A DNA stretch of 23,384 nt. Source: a virus. Shown in pieces: positions 22,595 to 23,384 of this stretch; position 1 is the first letter of the stretch; every line of letters starts with the position of its first letter. A model generated the notes under the pieces. The model ran no database searches and was not told the DNA's origin. It saw nothing but the letters and a program-made list of their open reading frames with translations. The stretch spans positions 1-23,384 of IMG/VR virus record IMGVR_UViG_3300042338_000363; one strand, given 5' to 3'. The position numbers and the translations under genes were made by a program.

Positions 22595-22942
22595 CTATTC
22601 GAGGATGTCCGAGGCATTCACGGAGTCTGCTGACGCCTCTTCCAAGTCAGCGCCCTCCCAGCCGCAACGCATGGCAAATGCCTCGGCGAGCGCCCTAGAG
22701 GTAAACCACGCAGGTTCCTCCCCTCTATTTGCGGAGGAGAACCCGTAAACAACTGCTGGGGAGCATGGCTCATTTGAGCCGAGCAGGGATAACTCAGAGA
22801 GGCGGTATGTTCCCGTGTCCCCGTCGGCAAACAGGCATTCAACCGAGTCTCCAGTTTTATTGATCATTTGCACTTTCTGGCCATTTTCTGGGAGGTTGTA
22901 ATTTGAGATCCAGTGAGTGGGGGCGAATGTCGTGTTGGTCAT
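22595..22942 (-). CDS. Uncharacterised leftward protein (leader copy 2)
   Basis: This 115-residue protein begins MTNTTFAPTHWISNYNLPEN. The segment GQKVQMINKTGDSVECLFAD continuing DGDTGTYRLSELSLLG (about 21-57) has the look of a small SH3-like beta barrel, a fold used by many phage-encoded small proteins. The second half has an acidic helical end (AEAFAMRCGWEGADLEEASA). I cannot name a family. The start is set by the hairpin leader directly upstream, with ATG at 22940-22942. Its stop lies just upstream of copy 1 of the same leader, so transcription of the leftward genes is probably continuous. Confidence 0.55.
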   Translation of the reverse strand: MTNTTFAPTHWISNYNLPENGQKVQMINKTGDSVECLFADGDTGTYRLSELSLLGSNEPCSPAVVYGFSSANRGEEPAWFTSRALAEAFAMRCGWEGADLEEASADSVNASDILE

Positions 22943-22983
22943 AATTTAAGAAGGTTGCCCCTCCGGAGAGGGGCGGGTTAGGA
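22943..22983 (-). promoter_or_regulatory. Hairpin leader element, copy 2 (UCCG loop)
   Basis: Reading leftward, GCCCCTC pairs with GAGGGGC (plus 22957-22974) around a TCCG loop, a 7-bp stem. Then come AACCTTCTTAAATT and the ATG at 22942. The stem base is 14 nt before the ATG. Confidence 0.78.
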
Positions 22984-23175
22984 TTAGAGGAGTGTTGCCG
23001 CTTGCCAAACTGGGGTCTCGGCGGGAAATCCACTTAGCGCTGCAACAGGGTCTGCGATTTTAGCCAAACGATCAGCGTGATCGGCGTTGCAAGCCTCAGC
23101 AACGAGGGCTGCGATGATTTCTGCCGGGCTCAACTTGCGGAGGTCAGAGACAGTGGGTGTATTTGTAGTGGTCAT
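22984..23175 (-). CDS. Uncharacterised small helical protein (leader copy 3)
   Basis: This 63-residue protein begins MTTTNTPTVSDLRKLSPAEI and continues IAALVAEACNADHADRLAKI. It is a short predicted helical bundle with one cysteine and a Pro/Ala-rich end. Its first three residues share the MT(T/N)T pattern with the next leftward protein. No function is recognised. The hairpin leader directly upstream fixes its ATG at 23173-23175. It is one of the three genes carrying this leader and lies between two copies of the element. Confidence 0.55.
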   Translation of the reverse strand: MTTTNTPTVSDLRKLSPAEIIAALVAEACNADHADRLAKIADPVAALSGFPAETPVWQAATLL

Positions 23176-23221
23176 AATTTTAAGAAGGTTGCCCCCTCCG
23201 TAGAGGGGGCGGGTTGGGGTG
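23176..23221 (-). promoter_or_regulatory. Hairpin leader element, copy 3 (UACG loop)
   Basis: Reading leftward, GCCCCCTC pairs with GAGGGGGC (plus 23191-23210) around a TACG loop, an 8-bp stem. Then come AACCTTCTTAAAATT and the ATG at 23175. The stem base is 15 nt before the ATG. It fills the whole gap between two genes. Confidence 0.8.
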
Positions 23222-23383
23222 TTAGGCGTGTGGGTTTTCGAGTGTCACTTCTAGGGACGACTTAGAGACCCAGACCAGCCCCCAGCTCATCTCTATTTCC
23301 ACGGCGGTGATTGCTGCGTTTTTGCTAAACTCAGCAGCGGCGATTTCTTTGGCTTCAGTCAGTGTGGTTGGCTTTTTCGTCAT
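23222..23383 (-). CDS. Uncharacterised small leftward protein at window edge
   Basis: A 53-residue ORF starts at ATG 23381-23383, one base from the window end, and stops at TAA 23222-23224. The product begins MTKKPTTLTEAKEIAAAEFS and ends VSKSSLEVTLENPHA. An N-terminal helix with alternating Lys/Glu is followed by strands (AITAVEIEMSWGLVWVSK). Its upstream region, and any hairpin leader, lies beyond the window. No function is recognised. Its translated frame is clean and the next leader element starts straight after its stop, which supports it as a gene. Confidence 0.6.
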   Translation of the reverse strand: MTKKPTTLTEAKEIAAAEFSKNAAITAVEIEMSWGLVWVSKSSLEVTLENPHA

Positions 23384-23384
23384 G

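Noticed and set aside
1-23384. tRNA genes, rRNA, CRISPR arrays, insertion sequences, attachment sites
   Set aside because: No tRNA-like cloverleaf, evenly spaced repeats, transposase frame or terminal repeat was recognised on either strand by reading; this was not tested by a dedicated search.

Overview
The window is the structural and lysis half of a tailed phage or prophage, almost certainly a siphovirus (long non-contractile tail). The plus strand reads in lambda-like order: end of a putative terminase large subunit, small joining protein, portal, a repeat-bearing minor protein, prohead protease/scaffold, decoration protein, major capsid, head-tail completion proteins, a probable tail tube, a tail assembly chaperone pair made by -1 frameshifting, tape measure, tail-tip proteins, several fibre proteins, then lysis. 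There is no sheath, contractile baseplate, integrase, repressor, replication gene, tRNA or CRISPR array in view. The host is not shown directly. The overall GC-rich composition, a LydA-like holin and a gene-transfer-agent-type 3TM holin suggest a GC-rich Gram-negative-type bacterium; anything narrower would be a guess.

Layout. 1-3171: packaging and portal region. 3206-5482: capsid assembly, closed by a strong hairpin terminator at 5498-5533. 5534-7163: head-tail joining and probable tail tube. 7154-10259: chaperones G and G-T, one unassigned protein and the tape measure. 10263-13698: tail-tip proteins. 13700-20333: collagen-like fibre, 1040-residue fibre, a tiny GTG-start gene, a repeat-rich fibre and a LamG-domain protein. 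20345-21666: lysis (LydA-like holin, M15 peptidase, one-TM miniprotein, 3TM holin). 21684-21722: hairpin terminator between convergent operons. 21723-23383: six small leftward genes, all unassigned.

Four observations stand out. (1) A lambda-identical slippery heptamer G GGA AAG at 7519-7525 joins the G ORF to a 78-codon T extension. (2) The 8-mer AGTTGACA was seen five times, each time 14-16 nt before an ATG; one of these is an in-frame ATG inside the protease gene that would start a separate scaffold protein, as lambda Nu3 does inside gene C. (3) Three leftward genes are each preceded by a copy of a hairpin element with UUCG, UCCG or UACG loops, whose base lies 14-16 nt before the ATG. (4) A miniature gene at 17684-17860 has the best ribosome binding site among the fibre genes. 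Many other genes lack a Shine-Dalgarno sequence, so the two repeated -15 elements may be initiation signals; that is inference.
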